Source: HK1 sp965202875 (GTDB lineage Bacteria; Pseudomonadota; Gammaproteobacteria; HK1). Taken from it: DNA of 64,000 bases. The position numbers and the translations under genes are program-made. The notes under the pieces are model-generated. The model was not told the DNA's origin. It saw only the letters and a list, made by a program, of their open reading frames with translations, and searched no databases. Position 1 is the stretch's first letter, and every line of letters starts with the position of its first letter. Of the stretch, positions 26,307 through 34,804 are shown in pieces. The stretch is from positions 4,340,001 to 4,404,000 of the forward strand of contig OZ241870.1 in NCBI GenBank assembly GCA_965202875.1, read 5' to 3'.

Positions 26307-26436
26307 GGTACCTCTGCACAGTGGTTGTGGCCGGTTCAGGCGGCATGGGCAGGGCCGCACCGAGCTCCGGAGGAATATCCCGACCTGCGCCGATCGGCCG
26401 GAACCAGTCGATCAACACCACTGTGCAGAGGTATCA
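26307..26436. mobile_element. MITE-like element with 18-20-bp terminal inverted repeats
   Basis: Two inverted arms flank about 90 nt with no gene: the left reads ggtacctctgcacagtggt and the right, on the reverse strand, gatacctctgcacagtggt. They match at 18 of 19 positions. A short non-coding element with long terminal repeats is the MITE layout; the parent transposase is not in the window. It lies in the intergenic space after the dehydrogenase gene. Confidence 0.7.
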
Positions 26437-26547
26437 GGGCGCGAACGCCGCAATTCCGCAGTTGACAGCGCTCGCCGGACTCGTGTTCCCTAACCCGGCG
26501 GGCGGAGTCGAAACCGGGAATGAGTCGTCATGAGCGCAAGATCCGTG

Positions 26548-26765
26548 CCATTCGGAAACGGCGCGTCCCTCGGGGATACGGGCGTCCCGCCCACCCTGGT
26601 CATTCCCGCGCAAGCGGGAATCCATGCATTTCCGGAAACGGCGTGTCCCGCGGGGATACGGGCGTCCCGCCCACCCTGGTCATTCCCGCGCAAGCGGGAA
26701 TCCATGCATTCCGGGAACGGCGCGTCCCTTGGGGACACGGGCGTTCTGCCCGTTCGGGTTCCAGG
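26548..26765. repeat. REP cluster: about 2.7 tandem units of a 79-bp repeat
   Basis: Each unit contains ggaaacggcgcgtccctcgg, then gatacgggcgtcccgcccac, then the palindrome cattcccgcgcaagcgggaa and tccatgcatt. The two halves (GC-rich imperfect palindrome and perfect 'cattcccgcg...cgcgggaat' hairpin) recur singly elsewhere in the window. Such clusters are typical targets or products of RAYT transposases; an RAYT gene lies at 34078. The bases read open in one frame into the ankyrin gene, but the repeats are not part of that protein. Confidence 0.9.
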
Positions 26766-26964
26766 ATCCGCAACCATGCGATGCGGGCGAGGTCCCCGTG
26801 TTCCCGGGGGAGCCGGTGTCCGCCGTCCTGATCCGGCAACACCGGATTCGGGCGCCGGTTCATTTCTTCAGCACGTCGTGCGAGATTCGGGCGACAAGGG
26901 ACCCACGGCCACAAGCGGCGCCATCCTTGTCGCGGCACCTGTCGCAAGATTGCCGGCGGGGGTC

Positions 26965-27840
26965 ATGGCCCTTCTTTCCTCGCTGCGACGGTCGAATCAG
27001 GCGGTCGAGGCCACCACGGCGGATGCCGGGAGGCCGTTTCCCGGAGGAACGGAGCCACGGTCCGACCGGCTGCCGTGCATCTTGCGCACGATACGGCGAA
27101 CCAGGAACGGCCTTGCGGCGGCGATGCTGGTCGCGGGCCCGCTCACGGCGGCGGCCGGCGGCGTCGACGAAGCGTTCGGCGCGGCCCTCGAGCGCCGCGA
27201 CGTCGCGGGTGCGGCCACGCTGCTCGACGCGGGCGCGGATCCGAACCTCCGGCTCAGGCACGGCAAGACCGCGCTCATGGCGGCGGCGAAGGCCGGTGCG
27301 GCGGGCCTCGCGGGCCGGCTCATCGAGCGCGGGGCGGACATCAACGCCCGCAACGACAACGGCGGGACCGCGCTGATGTTCGCGGCGATCCCGGGCCATC
27401 CGGAGACGGTCGCGCTGCTCATCGACGGGGGCGCGGACGTCAACGCGGTCGGGCACTTCAACTGGACCGCGCTGATGGTGGCGGCGTCGAAGGGGCACGG
27501 GGCGTGCGTGCGGCTTCTGCTCGAACGCGGCGCCGATCCCAACATTCAGGACACCTACGGCTGGACGCCGCTGATGCGCGCGGTGTACGGGAACAAGCGC
27601 GCCGCCGTGGCCGCGCTGATCGCGCATGACCGGGTGGACCTGGAGGCGCGGGACGAGCGGGGCGCGACGGCGCTGCACGTCGCGGTGGAGCGGGGCAACG
27701 CGGCGCTCGTGGCGGAGCTCCTCGCGTACGGGGCCGATCCCGGCTCGATCGACGACGAAGGCCGCGGCCTGCTGTACAAGGCGTCGGCTCAGGGCTACGA
27801 CGACATCGCATCGATGCTCGGCGGGCGTGCCTGGCGATGA
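26965..27840 (+). CDS. Exported ankyrin-repeat protein
   Basis: 291 residues from ATG 26965 with a purine-rich gcgggggtc upstream. A TTG at 27082 is an attractive alternative, because it gives a clean signal peptide (MRTIRRTRNGLAAAMLVAGP then LTAAAGG). About six ankyrin repeats follow, for example DPNLRLRHGKTALMAAAKAG, DINARNDNGGTALMFAAIPG, DVNAVGHFNWTALMVAASKG, DPNIQDTYGWTPLMRAVYGN and DLEARDERGATALHVAVERG, ending IASMLGGRAWR. It is probably a periplasmic or secreted protein-binding module; ankyrin proteins are common in host-associated bacteria. Confidence 0.85.
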   Translation: MALLSSLRRSNQAVEATTADAGRPFPGGTEPRSDRLPCILRTIRRTRNGLAAAMLVAGPLTAAAGGVDEAFGAALERRDVAGAATLLDAGADPNLRLRHGKTALMAAAKAGAAGLAGRLIERGADINARNDNGGTALMFAAIPGHPETVALLIDGGADVNAVGHFNWTALMVAASKGHGACVRLLLERGADPNIQDTYGWTPLMRAVYGNKRAAVAALIAHDRVDLEARDERGATALHVAVERGNAALVAELLAYGADPGSIDDEGRGLLYKASAQGYDDIASMLGGRAWR

Positions 27841-27891
27841 TCCGCGGGACGCGGTACCCGATCCGGCGTGGCCGGAGCTGAGCACCCGCTC

Positions 27892-30222
27892 ATGAACGCA
27901 CCCGATGGAAGGACGATCCGGCGGGCCGCGGTCATCGGCGCCGGAACCATGGGCGCGGGGATCGCGGCCCATCTCGCCAACGCCGGTGTCGACGTCGTGT
28001 TGCTCGACGTCCCCGCCGCCGGTACGGCGGATCGCGACGCGCTCGCCAAGGGGGCGATCGAGCGGATGCGCTTGCGGAAGCCCCCGCCGCTCATGCACCC
28101 GGACAACGCCGCGCGCATCACCCCCGGCAACGTCGAGGATCACCTCGACCGGGTGGGCGATTGCGACTGGATCGCGGAGGCGATCGTCGAGCGCATCGAC
28201 GTGAAGCGCGATCTCTACGAAGCGCTCGAGCGCGTGCGCCGGCCGGGGGCCGTCGTCTCCTCCAACACCTCCACGCTGCCGCTCGCCCTGCTCACCGAGC
28301 GCATGTCCGACGCGATGCGCGGCGACTTCTGCATCACCCATTTCTTCAATCCGGTGCGCTTCATGCGGCTGCTGGAGCTGGTGCGCGGGCCGGACACGCG
28401 CCCCGAGGTCGTCGCGGCGCTGGAGCGCTTCTGTGACGTGGCGCTCGGGAAGGGGGTGGTGCACTGTCGCGATACGCCCGGCTTCCTCGCCAACCGGGTG
28501 GGGGTCTTCGCGCTGCAGACGGGGCTCGTCGAGGCGGTGGCGCAAGGCGTGACCGTCGAGGAGGCGGACGCGGTGATGGGCCGGCCGATGGGGTTTCCCA
28601 AGACCGGGCTGTTCGCCCTCTATGACCTCATCGGCCTCGATCTGATGCTCGACGTGGTGGCGAGCCTCACGATGACGCTCCCTCCCGAAGACGCCTTCTA
28701 CTCGGTGGCCGGCGGCATCCCGGTGACCCGCGACCTCGTTGCCTCGGGGCACACCGGCGACAAGGGGCTCGGCGGGTTCTACCGCGGCGACGCGGAGGCG
28801 CGCGAAGCGGTGGACCTGGAGACCGGGGAGTTTCGCCCCGCGGTGCGCGCGGCGCCCGAGGCCGCGGCGGCGGGCGAGCGCGACGGATTGCGGGCGATGG
28901 CCGGGCATCCGAGCCCGGCCGGACGCTTCGCGCGCCGCGTGCTCGCGCGGGTGCTCGCCTACGCCGCCTCCCTCGTGCCGGAGGTCTCCGGCGAGGTCGT
29001 TCCCATCGACGAGGCGATGAAGCTCGGCTATGGCTGGTCGCGCGGGCCCTTCGAAATGATCGACGCCCTCGGCGCGGACTGGTTCCGGGATCTGCTCGCC
29101 GCCGAAGACGTCCCCGTCCCCCCGGTGCTCGACGCCGCCGACGGCTCGCCCTTCTATCGCGCGGACGGAGGCCGGATCGCCCATTTCGTCATGGGGCGCG
29201 GCCACCGGCCGCTCGAACGCGGTCCCGGAATCGTGCGCCTCGCCGACCTCACCGCGCGCGCCTCACCCGTGCTCTCCAACTCGGCGGCGAGCCTCCGGGA
29301 CGTCGGCGACGGCATCGCCTGCCTGGAGTTCCACACCAAGGCGAACGCCCTCGGCCCGGATTCGATGGCGCTGATGCGCGAAGCGCTGGAAACCGTCGCG
29401 GGGCACCTTTCGGGACTCGTGATCCATTCCGACGCGCCGCACTTCTCGGTCGGCTTCAACCTCCAATTCGTCCGCGCCTGCATCGCCGAGCGGCGGTGGC
29501 AGGCGCTCGACGAGGCGCTCACGGCGTTCCAGCACACGTGCCGCGCCGCGAAGCACGCCCCCTTCCCGGTGGTGCCGGCGCCGGGCGGCATGGCCCTCGG
29601 CGGCGGCTTCGAGGTGCTGCTCGGCAGCGATCGCGTACAGGCGCACGCGAACGTCGTCGTCGGGCTCGTCGAGCCCCTCGTCGGTCTGGTGCCCGCCGGG
29701 GGCGGCTGCAAGGAGATGCTGGCACGCTGGACCGAAGACGCGGAGGACGAAGTGACGCGCACCGCGGGCGCGCTCCGGGTGTTCGAGATGATCGGGACGA
29801 GCCGTACCGCCACGTCGCCGGCGCTTGCGCGGCCGTTGCGGCTGCTCCGCGCGACGGACCGCACCACGATGAACCGGGACCGGCTCCTGGCCGAAGCCAA
29901 GGCGTGCGTACTGGAACTCGCCCCCGGATACGAGCCGCCCGCCCTGCCGACGCTCGTCGCACCGGGAGCGCCCGCGTACGACGCGATGTGCGCGAGGCTC
30001 GACGATCTGGCGGCCCGGGGCGTCGCGCTCGCCCACGACCGGACCGTCTCGAGGCAACTTGCGCGGGTCCTCGCGGGCGGGGATGCGCGGGCCGGCCGCC
30101 CCATCGACGAAGACGATCTCTTCGGGCTTGAACGCGAGGCGTTCCTCACCCTCGCGGGCACCCCCGAGACCGCGGCCCGCATCGCCCACATGCTCGATCG
30201 AGGGCGCCCGTTGCGGAACTGA
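27892..30222 (+). CDS. 3-hydroxyacyl-CoA dehydrogenase / enoyl-CoA hydratase bifunctional protein (FadN/FadB-like)
   Basis: 776 residues from ATG 27892; a GTG at 27868 is possible. The order is dehydrogenase first, as in FadN: Rossmann motif AAVIGAGTMGAGIAAHLANA then DVVLLD, the WIAEAIVERIDVKRDLYEAL block, SSNTSTLPLALL, and the catalytic His region FCITHFFNPVRFMRLLELV. A second dehydrogenase helical domain lies around residues 350-420 (DEAMKLGYGWSRGPFEMIDA). The crotonase domain (about residues 470-620) carries DAPHFSVGFNLQFVRACIAE and PVVPAPGGMALGGGFEVLLG for the oxyanion hole, then GLVEPLVGLVPAGGGCKEML. It catalyses two steps of fatty-acid beta-oxidation. No thiolase or acyl-CoA dehydrogenase is beside it. 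Confidence 0.92.
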   Translation: MNAPDGRTIRRAAVIGAGTMGAGIAAHLANAGVDVVLLDVPAAGTADRDALAKGAIERMRLRKPPPLMHPDNAARITPGNVEDHLDRVGDCDWIAEAIVERIDVKRDLYEALERVRRPGAVVSSNTSTLPLALLTERMSDAMRGDFCITHFFNPVRFMRLLELVRGPDTRPEVVAALERFCDVALGKGVVHCRDTPGFLANRVGVFALQTGLVEAVAQGVTVEEADAVMGRPMGFPKTGLFALYDLIGLDLMLDVVASLTMTLPPEDAFYSVAGGIPVTRDLVASGHTGDKGLGGFYRGDAEAREAVDLETGEFRPAVRAAPEAAAAGERDGLRAMAGHPSPAGRFARRVLARVLAYAASLVPEVSGEVVPIDEAMKLGYGWSRGPFEMIDALGADWFRDLLAAEDVPVPPVLDAADGSPFYRADGGRIAHFVMGRGHRPLERGPGIVRLADLTARASPVLSNSAASLRDVGDGIACLEFHTKANALGPDSMALMREALETVAGHLSGLVIHSDAPHFSVGFNLQFVRACIAERRWQALDEALTAFQHTCRAAKHAPFPVVPAPGGMALGGGFEVLLGSDRVQAHANVVVGLVEPLVGLVPAGGGCKEMLARWTEDAEDEVTRTAGALRVFEMIGTSRTATSPALARPLRLLRATDRTTMNRDRLLAEAKACVLELAPGYEPPALPTLVAPGAPAYDAMCARLDDLAARGVALAHDRTVSRQLARVLAGGDARAGRPIDEDDLFGLEREAFLTLAGTPETAARIAHMLDRGRPLRN

Positions 30223-30335
30223 GCCGTCCGGGGGGCAGACGAGGGCCGGCGCCCTGCGGCACCCCTGCTTCCTGATCCCTGACCGACCGGATCCTGCAAG
30301 ACGTTGAAAGAACCTGAACGGACTCCCGAATCCGG

Positions 30336-30540
30336 CGTTGCCGGATTCGGGGCGACGGGCATCCCCTGGGAACGGCGTGTCCCTCCGGAATCGCGGGTGT
30401 CCCGCCCGCAACACGCAGGAGGCGTGGGCTTTTCGGACATCGCGGCCCTTTGGCCATTCAAGGCTTGTGACTGCCGTGAGGGTGCTTCGCCCAAGGAGGC
30501 GTGTCCTGGGAGCGCGGGCGTCCCGCCCGCATGCCTTGCA
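30336..30540. repeat. Two dispersed REP-like elements
   Basis: The first (about 30360-30405) has ggaacggcgtgtccctccgg then cgggtgtcccgcccgcaac; the second (about 30497-30535) has ggaggcgtgtcctgggagcg then cgggcgtcccgcccgcatg. They match the GC-rich half of the REP unit at 26548-26765. The rest of the 30223-30629 gap holds no gene that I can support. Confidence 0.75.
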
Positions 30541-30629
30541 ACTCCCTCGGGAGACACCCCGATCACCAAGCCGCGCCGAACCCCGATATAGTCATCCCTC
30601 GCCGAGGCAACGGCCGGAGGGCACAGCGA

Positions 30630-31094
30630 ATGCCGGAAGACTACGACAACACCCTCGATCCCGAATGGGACACCCCTCTCGCGGTACAGACCACCCCGGG
30701 GGCCGTCATCGACTGCGTGTTCTGGAGCGCGGACGCGGTGCATACCGGTTACGAGTCGTGCATCGACCCGAAACTCGTGCTGGTGGACATCACCGCGCAC
30801 GAGGACAACGGGGACAACTATTGCCGCTACGTCGAGCAGGAATACGTGGAGGACGAGCAGCAGGAGGACGCGACGTGGCACGACTGGGCGATCGAGCTCA
30901 AGCTCGGCGAGACCTTCGTCGTCGCGCATTGGCGCGTGCTCGTGACCGGCAGCCCCTCCGACTGGGACTGGTGCGCGAAGGAGGCGGAGAAGGCGTTCAC
31001 GGCCGCGTCGGTCCTCGTGGGCAAGCGTGTCCGCCGGGGCATCGTCGTCGACGCGTCGTCCTACGGGCCGCGGCCGCCGCGGACGCATCACTGA
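30630..31094 (+). CDS. Acidic protein of unknown function
   Basis: 154 residues, ATG 30630 preceded by cggagggcacagcga. It begins MPEDYDNTLDPEWDTPLAVQ and has GAVIDCVFWSADAVHTGYES, DITAHEDNGDNYCRYVEQEY and a C-terminal basic tail. It is acidic and Trp-rich (WHDWAIELKLGETFVVAHWR, SDWDWCAKEAEKAF). No signal peptide or membrane segment is visible. I do not recognise a family. It stands alone between REP elements and a 14-bp tandem repeat. Codon usage is like its neighbours. Confidence 0.6.
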   Translation: MPEDYDNTLDPEWDTPLAVQTTPGAVIDCVFWSADAVHTGYESCIDPKLVLVDITAHEDNGDNYCRYVEQEYVEDEQQEDATWHDWAIELKLGETFVVAHWRVLVTGSPSDWDWCAKEAEKAFTAASVLVGKRVRRGIVVDASSYGPRPPRTHH

Positions 31095-31127
31095 TTCTCC
31101 GGCACTGTCCTCCGTCGGCTCGATCAG

Positions 31128-31240
31128 GCATACACTATCGAACGGGCACTATCGAACGGGCACTATCGAACGGGCACTATCGAACGGGCACTATCGAACG
31201 GGCACTATCGAACGGGCGCCATCGAACGGGCTCGAACGGG
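31128..31240. repeat. 14-bp tandem repeat (gaacgggcactatc), about seven units
   Basis: Near-perfect head-to-tail 14-mers, last units degenerating to gaacgggcgccatc and then a partial gaacgggctc. 14 is not a multiple of three, and the repeats lie in an intergenic gap, so they are non-coding. Their uniformity suggests recent slipped-strand expansion. Confidence 0.95.
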
Positions 31241-31267
31241 CGTCCGTTTCCGGTCCCGCCCTCGGGG

Positions 31268-31441
31268 ATCCCCTCATTTCCGATGCCGAACAACTTCCGT
31301 AACTTGTTGATTCATGGATATTCGACCACAGTTCAGGCAGATAATGATCCCGTGGAAGTGTCACAGGGGGCCGAAATCCCTCAGTCCAAGCAGGATGTCC
31401 TGACGAAAACCCTTTGTTTTCAAGCTCGAAAATGAGGGGAT
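31268..31441. repeat. Inverted-repeat-bounded segment, possible MITE or IS remnant
   Basis: atcccctcattt at 31268 reappears inverted as aaatgaggggat ending at 31441, about 150 nt apart, and the pairing extends a few more bases inward. Base composition inside is more AT-rich than the flanks. No gene is evident inside. It is weaker than the element at 26307. The whole 31095-31579 gap otherwise holds only the 14-bp repeat and the leader of the next gene. Confidence 0.4.
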
Positions 31442-31579
31442 GCTTGAGGGTCCCGCCGGATCGGCCGTCCACCGGCCGTACCACCGGTGCCGCCCGGCGG
31501 ACACCGTCCGGTGAGGGGCCGGAGTGTTGGAGAAGACAGTCTGGAAAATCCGGGAAACCGGCAGTCCAAGGAGAAACCA

Positions 31580-32116
31580 ATGCGCAAGTATTTGATGTTC
31601 GGTGGAATCGGAGTGATGGCGCTCGCGGGCGTCGGGATCGGCGCGGTCATGGCGAACACCTCGGGGCTCGACACGTGGAAATCCGGGAAAAACCACAACC
31701 GGGTCATCCAGGTGCAGAACGAAGGCGGCGTGCAGGCCGACAGCGGCAAGGTCGGCATCGCCTTCTTCTCCAACTCGTCGTTCCGGATCACCTCGCCGCG
31801 GGGGATCACGATCATGGTCGATCCGTGGCGCAACGACCCCTCGGGCGCCTGGGGGCTCTGGTACCGGATGGAGTTCCCCGCCGCGGAGGTCGACGTCGGC
31901 ATGTCGACCCACGCCCACTTCGACCACGACGCCCTCGGCCGGCTGGAGGCCAACTCGACCCTCATGCCTGCGACGGAATGGGCGCAGACCCACGAGCACA
32001 CCATGCTCGACACGGCCTCGGTCGAGATCTCGACGGCCGATCTCGAAGGGAAGTCCGGCCACGTCTATTACTTCGGCTCCCACAACATGGCGACGGAGAT
32101 GGCGAAAGAGGGCTGA
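31580..32116 (+). CDS. MBL-fold (UlaG-like) hydrolase, membrane-anchored or exported, short
   Basis: 178 residues from ATG 31580 with an aaggagaaacc ribosome site. An N-terminal hydrophobic segment (MFGGIGVMALAGVGIGAVMA) is a signal peptide or anchor. The MBL core has KVGIAFFSNSSFRITSPRGI then IMVDPWRNDPSGAW and the zinc motif STHAHFDHDALGRL (HxHxDH). The protein ends soon after, at YYFGSHNMATEMAKEG, much shorter than typical UlaG-like hydrolases (about 250-350 residues), so the 3' half including later zinc ligands is probably missing. It is 3 nt upstream of another exported-protein gene. Confidence 0.7.
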   Translation: MRKYLMFGGIGVMALAGVGIGAVMANTSGLDTWKSGKNHNRVIQVQNEGGVQADSGKVGIAFFSNSSFRITSPRGITIMVDPWRNDPSGAWGLWYRMEFPAAEVDVGMSTHAHFDHDALGRLEANSTLMPATEWAQTHEHTMLDTASVEISTADLEGKSGHVYYFGSHNMATEMAKEG

Positions 32117-32119
32117 CCG

Positions 32120-32848
32120 GTGATGGCCGGGCCGCGGGCTTTGCCGGCACCGGGGCGGGGTGTCGCACACCCCGCCCTTTTTTTCGCGCTTGCCGCGTTG
32201 TCGGCCACGTGGCTCGCCTTCCCCGGCGGCACGGCTTGCGCCCACTTCCTGCTCAACGTCAACATCCGGATCTTCCACGTCGTCCACGAGCCGGATCGGA
32301 TCCGGCTGCTGGTCCGGCTGCCCATGCCCTGGCTCGTGGCCGACAAGCTCGGCCCGGAAACCGCCGCCGGCTCGCGCGCACCGGCCCCCTATACGATCAA
32401 CCGGATGGAAGACGGCGCGCTGGCGCGCTACCTCGACGCCGACACGCTTCGGAATGCTCCCGAGGGGCTCGCCGGCATCCTCGCCGACGGGCTGGTCCTG
32501 ACGACCGTGGGAGAAACGCTCCGGGCGGAGATCGGGCGCGTGCGGGCTTGGCCGGCCAGGGAGCAGACGCCGTTCACGCGCCTGGACGAAGCCGAGGCCA
32601 CACTCGCCGGACCGGTCTACCCGGACGGGTTCGAGGCGACCTACGCCGGCGACACGATCGTGGACGTCGAGCTGATCTACCCGACCGGCGGGAAACCACC
32701 GCCTACACGCTTCAAAGCACCCTGGACCCCGGACTTCCCGACCAGGACAAGACCGCCAACCTGATCCTGGACCATGGGGCGGAACCGCCTCTTCATCGCC
32801 ACGATATGGACCGGAGAGCGGGCGACGCTGTTCTTCGCCAGCCTGTAG
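32120..32848 (+). pseudogene. Exported protein of unknown function, apparently frameshifted
   Basis: The frame from 32120 encodes a signal peptide (HPALFFALAALSATWLAFPG) and a mature part starting with AHFLLNVNIRIFHVVHEPDR and IRLLVRLPMPWLVADKLG. Near 32685-32700 the frame degrades into Pro/Thr-rich sequence, while a second frame continues TAYTLQSTLDPGLPDQDKTA then NLILDHG, and a third gives RLFIATIWTGERATLFFASL before a stop at about 32830. This is best read as one gene with two indels, encoding the periplasmic front of a larger membrane protein (HupE-like N-termini resemble this), but that identity is uncertain. Confidence 0.5.
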
Positions 32849-32892
32849 CCGTACCGCCCGCCTTCCGCCCGACGCCCCCCGAGGCACGCCCC

Positions 32893-33486
32893 ATGCCGCC
32901 CCGATTCACCTTCGACGCCGCCTACTACGAGCGCTACTACCTCAACCCACGGACCCGCGTCGCGGATCCTCCCGGCGTCGAGACCCAGGCACGCTTCCTG
33001 TGCGCCTACCTCGACCATCTGAGGATCCACGTCCGCCGCATCCTCGATCTGGGGTGCGGGCTCGGGCGGCTGCGCGAGCCTCTCCTCGCCCGCTTTCCCC
33101 GTGCCCGCTACACCGGTGTCGAAGTGAGCGATCACTTGTGCGCCGAGCTCGGCTGGGTGCGGTGCTCGGCCGCCACGTTCCGCTCCCGGGATCGATTCGA
33201 TCTCGTCATCTGCCAGGATGTGCTCCAGTACCTCGACGACGTCGAGGCGGAACAGGCCATCGAGAACTTCGCAAGACTCTGCCGCGGAGCGCTCTACTTC
33301 GGCGTTCTCACGCGCGAGGATTGGGAGGAGAACTGCGATCGGGCGCGCACCGACGGAAACGGCCACCTGAGGGAAGGCGCCTGGTATCGGCGCCGCCTCG
33401 CGCCGGCGTTCGTCTGCGCCGGCGGCGGGCTCTTCGTCGCCCGCCGCGCCGGGGTCGTGATGTTCGAGCTCGACCGGGCGGAGTGA
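32893..33486 (+). CDS. Class I SAM-dependent methyltransferase
   Basis: 197 residues from ATG 32893, the point where sensible sequence begins in a longer open frame. The SAM-binding motif is RRILDLGCGLGRLREPLLAR, followed by YTGVEVSDHLCAELGWVRCS (acidic post-I residue) and RFDLVICQDVLQYLDDVEAE (motif II/III). A C-terminal basic segment follows (REGAWYRRRLAPAFVCAGGG). The substrate cannot be told; small-molecule methyltransferases have this size. It lies alone between the degraded exported-protein gene and the convergent YhhQ gene. Confidence 0.85.
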   Translation: MPPRFTFDAAYYERYYLNPRTRVADPPGVETQARFLCAYLDHLRIHVRRILDLGCGLGRLREPLLARFPRARYTGVEVSDHLCAELGWVRCSAATFRSRDRFDLVICQDVLQYLDDVEAEQAIENFARLCRGALYFGVLTREDWEENCDRARTDGNGHLREGAWYRRRLAPAFVCAGGGLFVARRAGVVMFELDRAE

Positions 33487-33532
33487 GCGGCAGGCGCCGG
33501 GCTTCCGGCCACCTCCGGCCGGCGCCGGGCGT

Positions 33533-34078
33533 TCAGCCGGCGGAGGCGGCGGGCGTTCGAGTCGCGCTCCCGAAATCGCGCTCGCCCATGAGCAGCCGGA
33601 ACGGGAGCAGCATCGCGCAGGCCACCGCAACCTTCGCGGCGTAGTCTCCGAAGGCCCACGTCACCCACGGTTCCCCGGTGAAGGCGAAGGCGAGGCTGAA
33701 GAACAGCGCGGTGTCGAGCGCGGAGGCGAGGGTCGAGGAGACGAGTGGCGCGCGCCACCAGGCGAGGAGGCGGCGCATGCGATCGTAGAGCCACACGTCG
33801 GCGAGCTGGGCGAGCAGGAAGGCGGTTCCCGACGCGAGTGCGATCCGTACCGTCGAGGTGAACAGGGAGAGCGCCACGCCGCACGCGAATCCGGCGTACA
33901 CCACCCGCCGCGCCGTGCCCGGACCCAGGCGGCGATTGATCAGATCGGTCACGAGAAAGGCGACCGGGTACGACAGTGCGCCCCAGGTCAGCCAGTCGTT
34001 GATCGGGATCCGGACGAGGAAGTTGGACGCGGCGACGATGATCGCCATCGCCACGACGCCGGCCGCTAGCGGATACAT
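33533..34078 (-). CDS. yhhQ: Queuosine precursor transporter YhhQ/VUT family
   Basis: 181 residues starting at ATG 34078. Six hydrophobic helices; signature PLAAGVVAMAIIVAASNFLV, then WLTWGALSYPVAFLVTDLIN, and LASGTAFLLAQLADVWLYDR and APLVSSTLASALDTALFFSL. YhhQ imports the 7-deazaguanine precursor for queuosine tRNA modification. The upstream RAYT gene ends in TGATG, its stop overlapping this start by one base, so translational coupling to a transposase is possible but probably accidental. Length fits the 'VUT family' (about 180-220). Confidence 0.85.
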   Translation of the reverse strand: MYPLAAGVVAMAIIVAASNFLVRIPINDWLTWGALSYPVAFLVTDLINRRLGPGTARRVVYAGFACGVALSLFTSTVRIALASGTAFLLAQLADVWLYDRMRRLLAWWRAPLVSSTLASALDTALFFSLAFAFTGEPWVTWAFGDYAAKVAVACAMLLPFRLLMGERDFGSATRTPAASAG

Positions 34079-34704
34079 CACTCGCTCCCCGAACGCCCCA
34101 ACCCGGCGGAGCCGGAGCCAAGCATCGGCTGCGAGCCTGGGAGCGGCGCGTATCGAGACGCGGGCGTCCCGCCCGCATCTTTCCCCGACGCGCTGCCCCA
34201 CTGCCAGTCACCCGCAGACTGCACCAAGTCTGCCTTCACGGGATTCTGTTCAATGTACTCCCTCGCCGCCGCAAAATGTTCTTCATCCCGGATGTAGCGA
34301 TCGAAGTAATCCTGCATCCAGAACGGACCGGTTCGTCCCGGAAGCTTGCTCGCCTGTTTGGCACTGAACGGTTTCCATGAGTGGACGACGCCGCCAAGTG
34401 GAAATCCGGGGAGCGTTTCGAGCAACGCATGGACGTGATTGGGCATGATGACCCATGCCAACAAGCGGTAGCGCACGCCGTCGAAGTGCAGCAAAGTCTT
34501 CTCGATTGATTCGGCGACCCGCTCATCCCGCAACCAGCACGCGCCATGTCTCTGGTCGGAGTAGCGTTCGATTCGCTCCCGGAGTTCTGCGCAGCGAGAA
34601 TCGTCCGCCGGCTCCTTGCCGGTGAGGGCCAATTCCACCTTCCATGCCGCGACGACCTCGGCAGGAACGGAATCCGACAGCCGGAAGGTGACGAACTGGA
34701 TCAA
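34078..34704 (-). CDS. REP-associated tyrosine transposase (RAYT, TnpA_REP)
   Basis: About 208 residues from TTG 34704. HUH single-stranded DNA transposase: the HxH pair is in VIMPNHVHALLETLPGFPLG (residues 90-92) and the catalytic Tyr in WMQDYFDRYIRDEEHF (about residue 137), followed by AAAREYIEQNPVKADLVQSA. Family members mobilise REP palindromes, and REP elements are scattered through this window, including one directly inside its 3' coding end (about 34140-34180). Homology appears to extend upstream of the TTG (a GGYLPHLDQPEL stretch in frame), but no good start is seen there, so the 5' end may be damaged. The last about 25 residues derive from REP-flank sequence. Confidence 0.85.
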   Translation of the reverse strand: MIQFVTFRLSDSVPAEVVAAWKVELALTGKEPADDSRCAELRERIERYSDQRHGACWLRDERVAESIEKTLLHFDGVRYRLLAWVIMPNHVHALLETLPGFPLGGVVHSWKPFSAKQASKLPGRTGPFWMQDYFDRYIRDEEHFAAAREYIEQNPVKADLVQSAGDWQWGSASGKDAGGTPASRYAPLPGSQPMLGSGSAGLGRSGSE

Positions 34705-34804
34705 TTCGGGTTGATCCAGGTGAGGCAGGTAGCCGCCGACAAGACGACGAAGATTTTTCCGTCAACCGGCATTCGGTTCCAGCCATGCCGGGTTGGACAG
34801 AAGG

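Noticed and set aside
26548..26765. CRISPR array reading of the 79-bp tandem units
   Set aside because: The units are directly repeated along their whole length without variable spacers, and no cas gene is present.
26530..26964. Extending the ankyrin protein's start upstream through the REP repeats
   Set aside because: The frame is open only because repeat units happen to lack stops; a signal-peptide-like start lies downstream, and REP sequence is non-coding elsewhere.
27868..27892. GTG 27868 as start of the FadN-like protein
   Set aside because: The eight extra residues are not conserved-looking, and ATG 27892 better fits the Rossmann-fold spacing; kept only as an alternative.
31128..31240. 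CRISPR-like or coding interpretation of the 14-mers
   Set aside because: Units are too short, have no spacers, and change phase relative to any reading frame.
31361..32887. 508-codon minus-strand frame opposite the MBL and exported-protein genes
   Set aside because: No motifs; the plus strand has HxHxDH and signal peptides. It arises from high GC.
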